Part shown: positions 1 to 11,171 of the stretch, in pieces
Layout of the letters: each line of letters opens with the position of its first letter
Numbering within the stretch: position 1 is the stretch's first letter
Assembly (NCBI GenBank): GCA_021791195.1
Contig: JAJYXB010000012.1
Location: forward strand, 23,631-87,630
Reading direction: 5' to 3'
Source: Actinomycetes bacterium
Lineage (GTDB): Bacteria; Actinomycetota; Thermoleophilia; BMS3ABIN01
DNA: 64,000 nucleotides
Position numbers and translations under genes: made by a program
Notes under the pieces: generated by a model
What the model was told of the DNA's origin: nothing
Databases searched by the model: none
Seen by the model: the letters and a program-made list of their open reading frames with translations, nothing else

Positions 1-2
1 GG

Positions 3-2000
3 ATCCTGTTCTACACCGGCCGGACCCACAAGATCGGCGAGGTCCACGAGGGCGCTGCCGTCATGGACTGGATGGAGCAGGAGCAGGAGCGGGGCATCAC
101 CATTACCTCCGCCGCCACCACCTGCGAGTGGAAAGATAGCCGGATCAACCTTATAGACACTCCCGGGCACGTGGACTTCACTGTCGAGGTAGAACGCTCG
201 CTGCGGGTGCTGGATGGGGCCATCGCCCTTTTCTGCTCCGTCGGCGGTGTCGAGCCCCAGTCGGAAACCGTCTGGCGCCAGGCCGACAAGTACGGCGTCC
301 CCCGGATCGCGTACGTGAACAAGATGGACCGCACCGGCGCCGATTATTTCGCCGTGCTGGACATGATGGTCAAGCGCCTGGATGCGCATCCGATCGCCGT
401 CCAGCTGCCGATCGGCCGCGAGGACGCCTTCCGGGGCGTCATCGATTTGGTTGAGATGAAGGCGCTGGTCTGGAGCAACGAAGACAGGGGCGAGAACTGG
501 CAGGTTACCGATATCCCTGCGGACATGCTGGAGTTCGCCCAGGAATGGCGCGACCTGATGGTCGAGAAGCTGGCCGATCAAAACGATGAGTTGATGGAGC
601 TCTTCCTCGAAGGCAAGGAGATCGACAGCGCCCTGCTCAAGAAAGTTATCCGCAAGGCCACCATCGACATCGCCATCACTCCGGTGCTCTGCGGCACCGC
701 CTTCAAGAACAAGGGCGTACAGCCGTTGCTGGACGCGATCATCGATTACCTGCCGTCGCCGGTTGACGTGCCCGCCATCCGGGGGATCAGTCCCGACTCG
801 GGCGCCGAGGAAGCCCGGCACGCGGATGACAACGAGCCATTCGCCGCGCTCGCTTTCAAGGTGATGACCGATCCCTACGTCGGCAAGCTGACATATTTCC
901 GGGTTTACTCCGGCACGCTCAAGGCGGGCAGCCATATTTACAACGCCACCAAGGACAAGAAGGAGCGCATCGGCCGCATCCTGCAGATGCATGCCAACCA
1001 CCGCGAGGATCGCGACGAGATCTACGCCGGCGAGCTGGCGGCCGCCATCGGTCTGAAGCACACGACCACCGGCGATACGCTCTGCGTGGCTGACAGCCCT
1101 ATAATTTTAGAGTCGATGGATTTCCCCGCCCCGGTCATTGCCGTGGCGATCGAGCCCAAGACGAAGGCGGATCAGGAGAAGCTGGGCAGCTCGCTGCACC
1201 GGCTTGCCGAGGAGGATCCAACCTTCCAGGTGCGCACCGATGAGGAGACCGGCCAGACCGTCATCTCCGGCATGGGCGAGCTGCACCTGGAGATCATCGT
1301 CGACCGCCTCCTGCGCGAGTTCAAGGTGGACGCCAACGTCGGCCGCCCACAGGTGGCCTACCGCGAGACGATCCGCCGGCCGGTGGAGAAGGTCGTGGGC
1401 AGGTTCGTCCGCCAGAGCGGCGGCCGCGGCCAGTACGGTCACGTGGTCATCAACGTCGAGCCTGCCGCTCATGGCGAGGGCTACGAGTTCGAGGACAAGA
1501 TCAGCGGCGGCGTCATCCCCAAGGAGTACATCCCCTCCGTCAACGAGGGTATCAAGGCGGCAATGGAAAACGGCGTGCTTGCCGGCTACCCGATGGTGGG
1601 CGTCAAGGTGACGCTGGTCGACGGCTCGTACCACGAGGTCGACTCCTCGGAGATGGCCTTCCGCATCGCCGGCTCCATGGCGCTCAAGGAAGCCGCGAAC
1701 AAGGGCAAGCCGGTATTGCTGGAACCTGTCATGGAAGTGGAAGTCGTCACGCCCGAAGAGTACATGGGCGACGTCATCGGCGACCTCAATTCCCGCCGCG
1801 GCCGCATAGAAGGCATGGAGCCGCGCGGCAACGCCCAGATCATCCGGGCGCATGTGCCGCTGGCTTCGATGTTCGGGTATGCCACCGACCTGCGCTCGAT
1901 CAGCCAGGGTCGTGCACAATACACGATGCAGTTCGAGAATTACGAGGAGGTCCCCAGCTCGATCGCACAGGGCATCGTGGAACAGGTGGGGGCGCGCTGA
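3..2000 (+). CDS. fusA: Elongation factor G (5' end outside window)
   Basis: Translocation GTPase of the ribosome, cytoplasmic. The reading frame is open from base 3, so the first roughly 30 residues including the P-loop lie before the window; 665 residues remain of a usual 690-700. Visible are the G2/switch region ([10 protein letters not shown]), the G3 motif DTPGHVDF, the G4 motif NKMD, then domains II-V including the domain IV run [12 protein letters not shown]. It precedes tuf by about 180 bp, the usual str-operon order. The ATG at base 63 is internal and not the true start. Identification is secure. Confidence 0.97.
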   Translation: MLFYTGRTHKIGEVHEGAAVMDWMEQEQERGITITSAATTCEWKDSRINLIDTPGHVDFTVEVERSLRVLDGAIALFCSVGGVEPQSETVWRQADKYGVPRIAYVNKMDRTGADYFAVLDMMVKRLDAHPIAVQLPIGREDAFRGVIDLVEMKALVWSNEDRGENWQVTDIPADMLEFAQEWRDLMVEKLADQNDELMELFLEGKEIDSALLKKVIRKATIDIAITPVLCGTAFKNKGVQPLLDAIIDYLPSPVDVPAIRGISPDSGAEEARHADDNEPFAALAFKVMTDPYVGKLTYFRVYSGTLKAGSHIYNATKDKKERIGRILQMHANHREDRDEIYAGELAAAIGLKHTTTGDTLCVADSPIILESMDFPAPVIAVAIEPKTKADQEKLGSSLHRLAEEDPTFQVRTDEETGQTVISGMGELHLEIIVDRLLREFKVDANVGRPQVAYRETIRRPVEKVVGRFVRQSGGRGQYGHVVINVEPAAHGEGYEFEDKISGGVIPKEYIPSVNEGIKAAMENGVLAGYPMVGVKVTLVDGSYHEVDSSEMAFRIAGSMALKEAANKGKPVLLEPVMEVEVVTPEEYMGDVIGDLNSRRGRIEGMEPRGNAQIIRAHVPLASMFGYATDLRSISQGRAQYTMQFENYEEVPSSIAQGIVEQVGAR

Positions 2001-2055
2001 CAAAGCGCTTCCCGGCGGCAGGCCGCGGGGGTTTGCTCCGATCCGGAGCGCCGCC

Positions 2056-2084
2056 TTGCCTGACGCGGTGGTTTGATATATAGT
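2056..2084 (+). promoter_or_regulatory. Candidate sigma70-type promoter for tuf
   Basis: A TTGCCT box (2056-2061) and a TATAGT box (2079-2084) are separated by 17 bp, in the fusA-tuf gap and about 100 bp before the tuf start. The -10 box matches consensus at five of six bases; the -35 is weaker. A separate tuf promoter would fit the high demand for EF-Tu, but this is motif reading only. Confidence 0.4.
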
Positions 2085-2181
2085 AACTCGCTCGCGAGTG
2101 GCTGGAAGCAGTAGAAAAAAAGCAGCACGCGGGATTTGAGACAGCAGAATATTCGCTCAGGATCTGAAGGAAAGGAGCAAA

Positions 2182-3387
<1,206 letters not shown>

Positions 3388-3397
3388 CAAATGCAAC

Positions 3398-3425
3398 AGC
3401 CCGTTGCTCAGGCGGCGGGCTTTTT
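3398..3425 (+). terminator. Rho-independent terminator after tuf
   Basis: A stem AGCCCG (3398-3403) / CGGGCT (3416-3421) with a 12-nt loop is followed by a run of T (3421-3425). It separates tuf from rpsJ, so it ends the str operon or attenuates read-through into the S10 operon. The stem is short. Confidence 0.6.
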
Positions 3426-3439
3426 AACGGAAGCTGTCA

Positions 3440-3748
3440 ATGGCTCAACAGAAAATACGCATACGGCTTAAGGCATACGATCACGAGTTGATCGACCGCA
3501 GCGCGCGGCTGATCGTGGAGCAGGCCCAGCGGACCGGCGCCACCGTCGTCGGCCCGGTGCCGCTGCCGACCGAGAAAAACGTGTACTGCGTCATCAAGAG
3601 TCCTTTCAAGGACAAGGATTCGCGCGAACACTTCGAGATGCGGACGCACAAGCGCCTGATCGACATCCATCAGCCGACGCCGAAAACGGTTGACTCGCTG
3701 ATGCGGCTCGACGTGCCGGCGGGTGTTGACATCGAGATCAAACTGTAA
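3440..3748 (+). CDS. rpsJ: 30S ribosomal protein S10
   Basis: Small-subunit protein of the 30S head, also the NusE antitermination factor. At 102 residues it has the normal family length, and the sequence ([18 protein letters not shown] at the N-terminus) is typical. It is the first gene of the S10 operon, 14 bp beyond the tuf terminator. Its TAA overlaps the rplC ATG by one base, so the two are translationally coupled. Confidence 0.98.
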   Translation: MAQQKIRIRLKAYDHELIDRSARLIVEQAQRTGATVVGPVPLPTEKNVYCVIKSPFKDKDSREHFEMRTHKRLIDIHQPTPKTVDSLMRLDVPAGVDIEIKL

Positions 3749-4623
3749 TGGCTGCGATACTCGGAAAAAAACTGGGCATGTCACAGATCTTCACCGAGGA
3801 CGGTGACCGCATCCCGGTCACGGTGATCCAGGCGGGGCCATGCACGGTCACGCAGGTGAAGACCAGGGAGCGCGACGGCTATGAGGCGCTGCAGATCGGC
3901 TTCGGCGAGATCAAGGAGCGCCGGTTGAACAAGCCGCGGGCCGGCCATTTCAAGAAGGCGGGCGTGGCTCCACAGCGTCATCTGGCGGAGATCCGCTGCG
4001 ATCTGAAAGAAGCAACCGCTTGGGTTGTGGTTGGCGAGGCCGCGGAGAAGCCGGCCAGGAAAACCAGGGCCAAGGTCAAGAAAGCCGCCGGGGAAGCGGA
4101 GAAGGAAGTCAAGGAAACCGCTGCAGCCGAAGCCGAGGCAGGCGCTGAAGAAGCGGCGGCAGAGGCGGAGGGCGGCGAGGCGGCAGAAGCGGCGGCGGAG
4201 GAAACAGAAGCCGGCCAAGCGCCGGCCGCTGAAGCGGAAGCGGCGCCGGAGCCGCCGGTCCAGCGGGACATTCCGAGCGCCGGCGATCGCATCACTGTGG
4301 AGGCTTTCGCGGTGGGCGAGAAGGTCAAGGTTTCCGGAGTTTCGAAAGGCAAGGGTTTTGCCGGCGTCATCAAGCGGCACGGTTTTGCCGGCGGTCCCGC
4401 CTCGCACGGCGCGCATTTTCACCGCGCTCCCGGGTCGGTGGGCGCCTCGGCTTATCCCTCGCATGTGTTCAAGGGACTCAGGCTGCCGGGGCACATGGGC
4501 AACCGGCAGGCGACGCAGCCCGGACTGGTCGTCGTCGCTACCGAGCCGGAGCAGGACCTGCTGATGGTCAAGGGCGCCGTCCCTGGCTCGAGCAATGCCA
4601 TAATCTTTATCCAGACCCAGTAA
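3748..4623 (+). CDS. rplC: 50S ribosomal protein L3 with a long Ala/Glu-rich internal insert
   Basis: Large-subunit assembly protein reaching the peptidyl-transferase centre. Residues 1-95 and about 173-291 are clear L3, including the [17 protein letters not shown] loop and HRAPGSVGA. Between them lies a low-complexity segment of about 75 residues made mostly of Ala, Glu and Lys, raising the length to 291 against a usual 205-220. There is no frameshift: both halves share one frame. The insert is probably surface-exposed and disordered. Translationally coupled to rpsJ. The neighbouring L4 carries a similar extension. Confidence 0.96.
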   Translation: MAAILGKKLGMSQIFTEDGDRIPVTVIQAGPCTVTQVKTRERDGYEALQIGFGEIKERRLNKPRAGHFKKAGVAPQRHLAEIRCDLKEATAWVVVGEAAEKPARKTRAKVKKAAGEAEKEVKETAAAEAEAGAEEAAAEAEGGEAAEAAAEETEAGQAPAAEAEAAPEPPVQRDIPSAGDRITVEAFAVGEKVKVSGVSKGKGFAGVIKRHGFAGGPASHGAHFHRAPGSVGASAYPSHVFKGLRLPGHMGNRQATQPGLVVVATEPEQDLLMVKGAVPGSSNAIIFIQTQ

Positions 4624-4630
4624 CAGGCAA

Positions 4631-5608
4631 ATGGCTGAAAAAGAAAACAAAGTAGAAGAAGAAAAAACTGCTGAAGCGGAGGCGGCGGCGCGGGAAAAGG
4701 CCGCAGCGGAGCCGGAAGCGGCTGCCGGGCCCGGGGAAGCGGGCCAGGCGGAAGAAGCGGCTGCCGAGTCAGTGAGCGACGAAGCGGCAGCCGGGCCCGA
4801 AGCCGTTGAGGCCGAAGCCGAGGCCGCCGAGGTGGAGGAAGCCGGGGCTGAGGAAACCGCGGCGCAGCCGGCTGAGAAGGCCGAAGCCAAGCCCGCGGCT
4901 GAGAAAGCCAAGGCCAAGCCTGCCCGCAAGGCAGCCAAAAAGGCCAAGGCCAAGGCCGCCAGGAAGCAGGCCCGGCCCAAGCAGGAGATCAAGGTTCCCC
5001 AGGTGACGGCCCTGGATGAGAAAGATGCCGGTCTGAAACCGGAAGTTTTTGCCGTGGAGCCAAAACTTGGCGTTCTGCATGAAGTTGTGCGGGCGGAGTT
5101 CGCCTCGATGCGGCGTGGCACCGCTTCATCAAAGAACCGCGCCGAGGTCAGCGGCGGCGGTGTCAAACCGTGGCGCCAGAAGGGCACCGGCCGGGCCCGC
5201 GCCGGCTCCAGCCGGATGCCGCACTGGACCGGTGGCGGCATCACCTTCGGGCCAACGCCGAGGGACTTCAGTTTCAAGGTCAACCGCAAGGTGCGCAAGC
5301 AGGCGCTGAAGATGGCGCTGAGCGTCAGGGTCAGCGAAGGCAGCCTCAAAGTCGTCGACGCGTTGCCATTCGACGAGCCCAAGACCGCCGCGGCGGCCGC
5401 GGTGCTCAGCGGGATGGATGTCAATTATCCGCTGCTGGTACTGCTCACCGAGGCGGACGAGAACGCGGCGATGTCCTTCCGCAACATCCCGCGGGTGGAC
5501 GTCACCGATACGGGCGACCTGCTGGTGAGTGACATCATGGCGGCCCGGACCGTGCTGGTCACCAGGGAAGCGGTGGAGAAGCTGAACGCGATGGGTGATG
5601 CAAAGTGA
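4631..5608 (+). CDS. rplD: 50S ribosomal protein L4 with a long acidic/basic N-terminal extension
   Basis: Large-subunit protein lining the exit tunnel and, in E. coli, an S10-operon regulator. Residues from about 119 on are L4 (GGGVKPWRQKGTGRARAG and later blocks). Residues 1-118 are an added Ala/Glu-rich stretch turning Lys/Ala-rich toward the L4 core. Total 325 residues against a usual 200-215. The ATG at 4631 lies 7 bp after rplC and the extension is in frame. The stop overlaps the rplW GTG start by four bases. Confidence 0.96.
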   Translation: MAEKENKVEEEKTAEAEAAAREKAAAEPEAAAGPGEAGQAEEAAAESVSDEAAAGPEAVEAEAEAAEVEEAGAEETAAQPAEKAEAKPAAEKAKAKPARKAAKKAKAKAARKQARPKQEIKVPQVTALDEKDAGLKPEVFAVEPKLGVLHEVVRAEFASMRRGTASSKNRAEVSGGGVKPWRQKGTGRARAGSSRMPHWTGGGITFGPTPRDFSFKVNRKVRKQALKMALSVRVSEGSLKVVDALPFDEPKTAAAAAVLSGMDVNYPLLVLLTEADENAAMSFRNIPRVDVTDTGDLLVSDIMAARTVLVTREAVEKLNAMGDAK

Positions 5609-5892
5609 AAGATTCGTACACGATCGTCCTCGGGCCGGTCATCTCTGAGAAGAGCTACCAGCTGATCGAGCACAACAAGTACACCTTCCGAGTGGATCCG
5701 CGGGCCAAGAAGCCGGCGATTGCCAAGGCGGTGGAGGATATCTTCAGCGTCAATGTGGTCGGAGTCAACATCATCAAGACCCGCTCGAAGCCAAAGCGGC
5801 GGGGGCTGGTGCGGGGTCGCACCTCGTCGGGCAAGAAAGCGATTGTCGAGCTGTCAGAAGGGCAGAAAATAGAATTTTTCGAGAGTATGTAG
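5605..5892 (+). CDS. rplW: 50S ribosomal protein L23
   Basis: Protein at the tunnel exit and the docking site for trigger factor and SRP. It has 95 residues, the normal length, beginning KDSYTIVLGPVISEKS and containing the family's basic loop near residues 60-75. The GTG start overlaps the rplD stop in a GTGA arrangement, implying coupled translation. Third 50S gene of the S10 operon. Confidence 0.97.
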   Translation: MKDSYTIVLGPVISEKSYQLIEHNKYTFRVDPRAKKPAIAKAVEDIFSVNVVGVNIIKTRSKPKRRGLVRGRTSSGKKAIVELSEGQKIEFFESM

Positions 5893-5895
5893 CAA

Positions 5896-6735
5896 ATGGC
5901 AAGAGTAAAGACATACAAACCGACATCGCCGGGACGGCGCTTCATGACCGGTTCGACCTTCGAGGAGATCACCAGGTCGAAGCCGGAGAAGAGCCTGACC
6001 ACGGGCATCGCCAAGAAGGGCGGCCGCAATTCATACGGCCGCATCACCAAGCGCCACAGCGGCGGCGGCCACAAGCGCCGTTTCCGCCAGATAGATTTCA
6101 AGCGGCTCAAGGACGGCGTGCCGGCGAAGGTGGCCGCGATCGAGTACGATCCGAACCGCTCGGCCCGGATAGCGCTGCTGCACTATCTGGACGGCGAGAA
6201 GCGTTACATCCCGGCGCCGATCGGGCTCACGGTCGGGATGCAGGTCGCGTCCGGCCCGGAAGCTGATATCCGGGTGGGCAACAGCCTGCCGCTGCAGAAC
6301 ATCCCGGTTGGCACCGTGGTACACTGCGTCGAGCTCAAGCCTGGCCGCGGCGCGCAGATGGTGCGCGGCGCCGGCACTTCGGCGCAGCTGATGGCCAAGG
6401 AAGGCAAGATGGTGACCCTGCGTCTGCCATCCGGCGAGATGCGGCTGGTGGCTGCCGGCTGCCGCGCCACAATCGGCGAGGTCGGCAACGTGACGCATGA
6501 GAATCTCACCGGCGGCAAGGCCGGACGTACGCGCTGGCGCGGCAAACGGCCGCATGTGCGCGGCACCGCCATGAACCCGGTCGACCATCCGCACGGCGGC
6601 GGCGAGGGCAAAACGACCGCCGGCCGTCATCCGGTGACCCCGTGGGGTGTGCCCACCATCGGTTACCGCACCCGGAAGAAAGGGAAAGACAGTGATCGCT
6701 ACATCGTCCGTTCCCGCAGAAGAGGACGCAGGTAG
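5896..6735 (+). CDS. rplB: 50S ribosomal protein L2
   Basis: Core rRNA-binding protein needed for subunit joining and peptidyl transfer. The 279 residues match the family length, with the conserved C-terminal [15 protein letters not shown] block around residues 216-231 that contains the functionally important His. It starts 3 bp after rplW with ATG and is followed by rpsS after 15 bp. Confidence 0.98.
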   Translation: MARVKTYKPTSPGRRFMTGSTFEEITRSKPEKSLTTGIAKKGGRNSYGRITKRHSGGGHKRRFRQIDFKRLKDGVPAKVAAIEYDPNRSARIALLHYLDGEKRYIPAPIGLTVGMQVASGPEADIRVGNSLPLQNIPVGTVVHCVELKPGRGAQMVRGAGTSAQLMAKEGKMVTLRLPSGEMRLVAAGCRATIGEVGNVTHENLTGGKAGRTRWRGKRPHVRGTAMNPVDHPHGGGEGKTTAGRHPVTPWGVPTIGYRTRKKGKDSDRYIVRSRRRGRR

Positions 6736-6750
6736 GAGGCTGGTAAAACT

Positions 6751-7035
6751 ATGAGCAGATCGATCAAAAAAGGGCCGTTCGTCAGCGAGAAGCTGCTGGC
6801 GCGGATCGAGCAGATGAACGAATCCGGCAAGAAGCAGCTGATCAAGACCTGGTCGCGCTCATCCACTGTCTTTCCGGAGATGGTGGGCCATACCATCGCG
6901 GTGCACGACGGCCGCAAGCACGTGCCGGTCTTCGTCACCGAGAGCATGGTGGGTCACAAGCTGGGTGAGTTCGCTCCGACCAGGACTTTCCGCGGCCACA
7001 GTCATCACACGGAGCGCAGCTCGTCACTGAAATAA
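6751..7035 (+). CDS. rpsS: 30S ribosomal protein S19
   Basis: 30S head protein contacting S13 and 16S rRNA. The 94 residues begin [10 protein letters not shown] and end with the typical [12 protein letters not shown] segment. An AGGAGG ribosome binding site (within 6734-6740) precedes the ATG. In the S10 operon between rplB and rplV. Confidence 0.98.
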   Translation: MSRSIKKGPFVSEKLLARIEQMNESGKKQLIKTWSRSSTVFPEMVGHTIAVHDGRKHVPVFVTESMVGHKLGEFAPTRTFRGHSHHTERSSSLK

Positions 7036-7101
7036 GGACTTAGAACGGTTTAAAGACCCGGGCTGGCCGGAAGGCGGCCGGGACAAACGGAAACCCAGGT
7101 A

Positions 7102-7524
7102 ATGGCTGACAAGAAGAAAAAAGCTGAAAAGAAGACGGAGCCGAAGAAGGCCGGGCGGAAGAACGCCGAGGTCGAAGCGGTCGAAGCGGTGCGCGCCACC
7201 GCCAAGCATGTCCGGGTATCGGCGCGGAAGATGCGGCTGGTCGCCGACACCGTGCGCGGCAAGGATCTGGCGGCCGCGCGCACGACGCTGGCTTTCTCGA
7301 CCAGGGCGGCGGCCAAGGTGGTCGACAAGGTGATCGCCTCCGCGGCGGCCAATGCGGAGAACAACCATGACCTGAGCGTCGATGAACTGTTTGTCAGCAG
7401 CATCTTTGTCAATGAAGGACCGACTTTGAAGCGCTTCCGGCCGCGGGCGATGGGCCGGGCCAGCCGGATCCGCAAACGCACCAGCCACGTGACCGTGGAG
7501 CTGGCGCCAAGAAAGGAGGGATAG
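7102..7524 (+). CDS. rplV: 50S ribosomal protein L22 with a Lys-rich N-terminal extension
   Basis: Exit-tunnel protein of the large subunit. Residues from about 30 on are standard L22 ([16 protein letters not shown]). The first 30 residues are an extra Lys/Glu/Ala-rich leader, giving 140 residues against a usual 110-115. The C-terminal [15 protein letters not shown] stretch is conserved. The gap to rpsS (66 bp) is larger than others in the operon; rpsC follows after one base. Confidence 0.97.
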   Translation: MADKKKKAEKKTEPKKAGRKNAEVEAVEAVRATAKHVRVSARKMRLVADTVRGKDLAAARTTLAFSTRAAAKVVDKVIASAAANAENNHDLSVDELFVSSIFVNEGPTLKRFRPRAMGRASRIRKRTSHVTVELAPRKEG

Positions 7525-7525
7525 C

Positions 7526-8221
7526 ATGGGTCAGAAAGTTCATCCGGGAGGCTTGAGGCTGGGGATTATCCATGACTGGAAGTCCCACTGGTACACAGAA
7601 AAAGAATTTGCCAATTTTTTGATCGAGGATCTGAAGATCCGCGAGCACATCCGCCGGAAGCTGCGGCACGCGGCGCTGTCTGACATCCACATCAAGAAGG
7701 ATGCTCAGAAGATCACTATCGACATCCATACCGCCAGGCCGGGCATCGTGATCGGCAAGAGCGGCGCCGAAGTGGATGCGCTGCGCAAGGAGATCCATGC
7801 CATGACCGGCAAGTCGGTACACGCCAATATCATCGAGGTCAAGCGCCCCGAGCTGGATGCCAACCTCGTGGCGCAGTCGATTGCCGAGCAGCTGGAGGGC
7901 CGCGTCGCCTTCCGCCGGGCGATGAAGCGGGCGATCACCTCCGCGGTCAGGTCTGGCGCCGAGGGCATCAAGGTGGCCTGCGCCGGCCGGCTGGGCGGCG
8001 CCGAGATGGCGCGCACTGAGGGTTATAGCGAAGGCCGGGTGCCGCTGCATACGCTCAGGGCGGACATCGACTACGGCTTTACCGAGGCGCGCACGACTTT
8101 TGGCCGCATCGGTGTCAAGGTCTGGATCAACAAGGGCGAGATCATGCCCGCCGGCTACGAGACGGAGAACAAGAAAAACGAACGCCGGCTGGGAGAGGTC
8201 GACGCGCAGCGGCGCCGCTAG
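7526..8221 (+). CDS. rpsC: 30S ribosomal protein S3
   Basis: 30S protein at the mRNA entry channel with helicase function. At 231 residues it has the N-terminal [14 protein letters not shown] block, a KH domain with the GKSG loop (about residues 75-78), and the C-terminal S3 domain with [11 protein letters not shown]. An AAGGAGGG ribosome binding site lies within the end of rplV, just before the ATG. Confidence 0.98.
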   Translation: MGQKVHPGGLRLGIIHDWKSHWYTEKEFANFLIEDLKIREHIRRKLRHAALSDIHIKKDAQKITIDIHTARPGIVIGKSGAEVDALRKEIHAMTGKSVHANIIEVKRPELDANLVAQSIAEQLEGRVAFRRAMKRAITSAVRSGAEGIKVACAGRLGGAEMARTEGYSEGRVPLHTLRADIDYGFTEARTTFGRIGVKVWINKGEIMPAGYETENKKNERRLGEVDAQRRR

Positions 8222-8278
8222 CGGGCCGCGAACAGACGGGTTTTCATCGTCAGGTTATTTTTGAGGAAATACTGAAGA

Positions 8279-8704
8279 ATGCTATTACCGAAGAAAACGA
8301 AATATCGCAAGCAGCACCGCGGCCGCATGCCGGGCAACTCCAAGGGCGGCACGCGCATCGAGCACGGCGAGTACGGTCTGAAGGCGCTGGACCGCGGCTG
8401 GATCACCAACCGCCAGATCGAAGCGGCCCGTGTCGCGATGACGCGCCATATCAAGCGCGGCGGCAAGGTGTGGATCAACATCTTTCCGCACAAGCCGGTG
8501 ACGGAGAAGCCGGCCGAGACCAGGATGGGCGGCGGCAAGGGATCGCCCGAGCAGTGGGTGGCCGTGGTCAAGCCTGGCAAGGTGATGTTCGAGCTCTCAG
8601 GAGTGGCGCCACCGGTGGCCAAGGAGGCCATGCGGCTGGCGGCGCACAAGCTGCCGATCAAATGCAAATTCGTGATGCGCGAGGGTGATCTCTTTGAAGG
8701 CTAA
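8279..8704 (+). CDS. rplP: 50S ribosomal protein L16
   Basis: Large-subunit protein that organises the A-site region. The 141 residues are a full-length match ([15 protein letters not shown] start, [17 protein letters not shown] centre). Its 3' end overlaps the likely start of rpmC, so the two are translationally coupled. The 57-bp gap after rpsC holds no gene. Confidence 0.98.
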   Translation: MLLPKKTKYRKQHRGRMPGNSKGGTRIEHGEYGLKALDRGWITNRQIEAARVAMTRHIKRGGKVWINIFPHKPVTEKPAETRMGGGKGSPEQWVAVVKPGKVMFELSGVAPPVAKEAMRLAAHKLPIKCKFVMREGDLFEG

Positions 8705-8903
8705 CGAACTGCGTGACATGTCGGATGACGAGCTGGTCGAACGCCTGCGCGAGACGCGCAAGGAGCTGTTCAACCTGAGGTTCCAGCATGCTACCGGCCA
8801 GCTGGACAACCCGCGCAAGCTGGGGCTGGTGCGGCAGGACATCGCCCGGATCATGACCGTGCAGAATGAGCGCAAGTACCAGGCTGAGGGGCAGGAGGCC
8901 TAA
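8694..8903 (+). CDS. rpmC: 50S ribosomal protein L29
   Basis: Small helical protein near the tunnel exit. I place the start at the TTG at 8694 because the product then begins [14 protein letters not shown], the family's usual N-terminus (69 residues), and overlaps the rplP stop. A GTG at 8685 would add three residues (MIS). The typical [14 protein letters not shown] block is present. Confidence 0.95.
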   Translation: MKANELRDMSDDELVERLRETRKELFNLRFQHATGQLDNPRKLGLVRQDIARIMTVQNERKYQAEGQEA

Positions 8904-9176
8904 GTGAGCAAGAGCAGCGAAGCACACACCGCCAACGTCAAGGAGCGTCGCGGCGTCGTGGTCAGCGACCGGATGGACAAGACCATCACGGTGCGTATCG
9001 ACACCAAGAAGCCGCATCGCCTGTATGGCAAGACGGTGCTCCGTTCCAAGAAGCTGGCGGTGCACGACGAGAACAACGACGCGCACGTAGGCGACATGGT
9101 CCGCGTCGTCGAGACCAGGCCGCTGTCGAAGAACAAGCGCTGGCGGCTGGTCGAGGTGGTCGAACGGGCCAAGTAG
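8904..9176 (+). CDS. rpsQ: 30S ribosomal protein S17
   Basis: Primary 16S rRNA-binding protein with an OB fold. The 90 residues include [14 protein letters not shown] and the [23 protein letters not shown] signature. A GTG start directly abuts the rpmC stop. The 75-bp gap to rplN contains no further gene. Confidence 0.97.
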   Translation: MSKSSEAHTANVKERRGVVVSDRMDKTITVRIDTKKPHRLYGKTVLRSKKLAVHDENNDAHVGDMVRVVETRPLSKNKRWRLVEVVERAK

Positions 9177-9251
9177 GACCGCGGCATTAGTGCCGGCAGC
9201 AGCTTGACGGCGGAGACAGCAAAGGCAATCGTGAAAGAGAAACGAAGTTAA

Positions 9252-9620
9252 GTGATCCAGGTAGAGACAAGACTCAAAGTAGCTGACAACACCGGCGCCC
9301 GGGAGCTCCTGTGCATCAGGATCATGGGCGGCTCGCGGCGGCGTTACGCCCGCATCGGCGACACCATCGTGGGCACGGTCAAGGTGGCTTCGCCTGGCGG
9401 AGCCGTCAAGAAGGGCGAGGTCGTGCGGGCAGTGGTAGTGCGGACCAAGAAAGAACTCGGCCGCAAGGACGGGACTTACATCGCTTTCGACGAGAACGCC
9501 GCCGTCCTGATCGACGCGGCCAAGAACCCGCGCGGGACGCGCATCTTCGGCCCTGTGGCCCGCGAGCTCCGCGACCGGAATTTTATGAAGATCGTCTCGC
9601 TGGCGCCGGAGGTGCTGTAG
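9252..9620 (+). CDS. rplN: 50S ribosomal protein L14
   Basis: Large-subunit interface protein. The 122 residues match the family end to end ([18 protein letters not shown] with a GTG start, [24 protein letters not shown] region at the C-terminus). First gene of the spc-type segment. Confidence 0.98.
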   Translation: MIQVETRLKVADNTGARELLCIRIMGGSRRRYARIGDTIVGTVKVASPGGAVKKGEVVRAVVVRTKKELGRKDGTYIAFDENAAVLIDAAKNPRGTRIFGPVARELRDRNFMKIVSLAPEVL

Positions 9621-9677
9621 GCGAAGAACGCCGGGGCAGATCAACCGGAAACTGCAATCGCTAACGGAAAAAAGTTT

Positions 9678-9998
9678 ATGGCAAAGAACAAACTGAAAAT
9701 CAAAAAGGGTGACACCGTCAAGGTTATCGCCGGCAAGGCCCGCGGCAAGACCGGCAAGGTCCTGCGCGTGGATCTGGAAAAGGAGCGCGTCGTCGTGGAG
9801 CGGCTGAACATGGTCAAGCGCCACAAGCGGCCGACCCCCGACAATCCGCAGGGCACGCTTGAGCGCGAGGCGCCGATACACGTCTCCAACGTGATGTACT
9901 ACTGCTCGCGCTGCAACGACGGCGTCAGGCTGGGCGTCAGGCGCACCGAAGGCGGCCGCCTGCGTGTCTGCAAGCAGTGTGGAGCGGAGGTCGAGTGA
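9678..9998 (+). CDS. rplX: 50S ribosomal protein L24 with a C-terminal CxxC pair
   Basis: Assembly initiator of the large subunit with an N-terminal KOW motif ([20 protein letters not shown]). The 106 residues end in a small cysteine pair segment, YYCSRCNDG and RVCKQCG, which together could form a zinc knuckle; this form is known in several phyla. Its TGA overlaps the rplE ATG. Confidence 0.97.
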   Translation: MAKNKLKIKKGDTVKVIAGKARGKTGKVLRVDLEKERVVVERLNMVKRHKRPTPDNPQGTLEREAPIHVSNVMYYCSRCNDGVRLGVRRTEGGRLRVCKQCGAEVE

Positions 9999-10540
9999 TG
10001 GCGCGTCTGAAAGAGCGGTACGAGCAGGAGATCCTGCCGCAGCTGAAGGAAGAGCTCAGCCTGGGCAATCCAATGCGCGTGCCGCGGGTGACGAAGGTGA
10101 CCGTCAACATGGGCGTGGGCGAGGCCAAGCAGGACGCCAAGTCGCTCGATGACGCCATGGTGGAGCTGGGCGTCATCACCGGCCAGAAGCCGCGGCTGAA
10201 CCGGGCGCGCAAGTCGATCGCCCAGTTCAAGATCCGCGAAGGCATGCCGGTGGGCTGTTCGGTGACGCTGAGGGGCGAGCGCATGTACGAGTTCCTCGAC
10301 CGGCTGATCTCGATCGCGCTGCCGCGCATCCGCGATTTCCGCGGCATCCCGCGCAAGTGTTTCGATGGCCGCGGCAACATGTCGCTGGGCATCAAGGAGC
10401 AGATGATTTTCCCCGAGATCGACTACGATTCGATCACGCAGACCCGGGGTCTCGATATAGCGATTACGACAACCGCCGCAAACGACGAGGAGGGACGCGT
10501 CCTGCTGACGAAGCTGGGCATGCCCTTCAGAGAGCGTTAA
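9998..10540 (+). CDS. rplE: 50S ribosomal protein L5
   Basis: 5S rRNA-binding protein of the central protuberance. With the ATG at 9998, which overlaps the rplX stop, the product is 180 residues, the family norm; a frame extending upstream to 9977 adds only seven non-homologous residues. Conserved blocks such as [15 protein letters not shown] and [11 protein letters not shown] are visible. Confidence 0.97.
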   Translation: MARLKERYEQEILPQLKEELSLGNPMRVPRVTKVTVNMGVGEAKQDAKSLDDAMVELGVITGQKPRLNRARKSIAQFKIREGMPVGCSVTLRGERMYEFLDRLISIALPRIRDFRGIPRKCFDGRGNMSLGIKEQMIFPEIDYDSITQTRGLDIAITTTAANDEEGRVLLTKLGMPFRER

Positions 10541-10550
10541 GGAGTATTAG

Positions 10551-10736
10551 ATGGCGAAAACATCATTAGTGGTCAAGTCAAACCGGGCGCCCAAGTACCA
10601 GAGCAGGGGTTACCACCGTTGCCGCCGCTGCGGCCGGCCGCGGGGCTATTTCCGCAAGTTCGGCCTCTGCCGCATCTGCCTGCGGGAACTGGCGCACAGG
10701 GGAGTCATTCCCGGCATGACCAAATCGAGTTGGTAG
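10551..10736 (+). CDS. rpsN: 30S ribosomal protein S14, zinc-binding type Z
   Basis: 30S head protein. The 61-residue short form has CRRC at residues 24-27 and CRIC at 40-43, the four zinc ligands that distinguish type Z from the longer Cys-free form. Located between rplE and rpsH, the normal spc-operon position. Confidence 0.97.
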   Translation: MAKTSLVVKSNRAPKYQSRGYHRCRRCGRPRGYFRKFGLCRICLRELAHRGVIPGMTKSSW

Positions 10737-10746
10737 GAGGGGTACG

Positions 10747-11145
10747 ATGGCTGTAAACGACCCGATTGCCGACATGTTGACGCGCATCCGCAACGCCAAC
10801 ACCAGTCTTAAGGACAGCGTTGATATGCCGGTGTCAAAAATGAAAGCAGAGATTGCGAAGCTGCTGAAGGCGGAAGGCTACATCGTGGATTATTCCATTG
10901 TCCGCGGGGACAGCTTCGACAACATCGTGCTGGACCTGAAGTACAGCGAGGATCGCCAGCGGGTGATCTCGGGCCTGAGGCGCATCAGCAAGCCGGGCCG
11001 CCGCGTGTACGCCAGCAAGGACCGCATCCCCAAGGTGCTTGGCGGGCTGGGCACAGCGGTGCTGTCAACGTCCAGGGGACTCATGACCGGCCGCGACGCC
11101 GAGAAGAAGGGCATCGGCGGCGAAGTGGTCTGTTTCATCTGGTAA
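10747..11145 (+). CDS. rpsH: 30S ribosomal protein S8
   Basis: Central 16S rRNA binder; in E. coli it also represses the spc operon. The 132 residues begin AVNDPIADMLTRIRNA and end STSRGLMTGRDAEKKGIGGE plus VVCFIW, as usual. GGAGGGG precedes the ATG. Confidence 0.98.
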   Translation: MAVNDPIADMLTRIRNANTSLKDSVDMPVSKMKAEIAKLLKAEGYIVDYSIVRGDSFDNIVLDLKYSEDRQRVISGLRRISKPGRRVYASKDRIPKVLGGLGTAVLSTSRGLMTGRDAEKKGIGGEVVCFIW

Positions 11146-11171
11146 ACGGTAACAAACGGAGCGACTAAGCA

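Noticed and set aside
2035..2049. GCTCCG/CGGAGC hairpin after fusA as a terminator
   Set aside because: No T-run follows and tuf is normally linked to fusA.
4021..4265. Low-complexity part of rplC taken as an insertion that disrupts the gene
   Set aside because: The frame is intact and conserved L3 blocks resume in the same frame.
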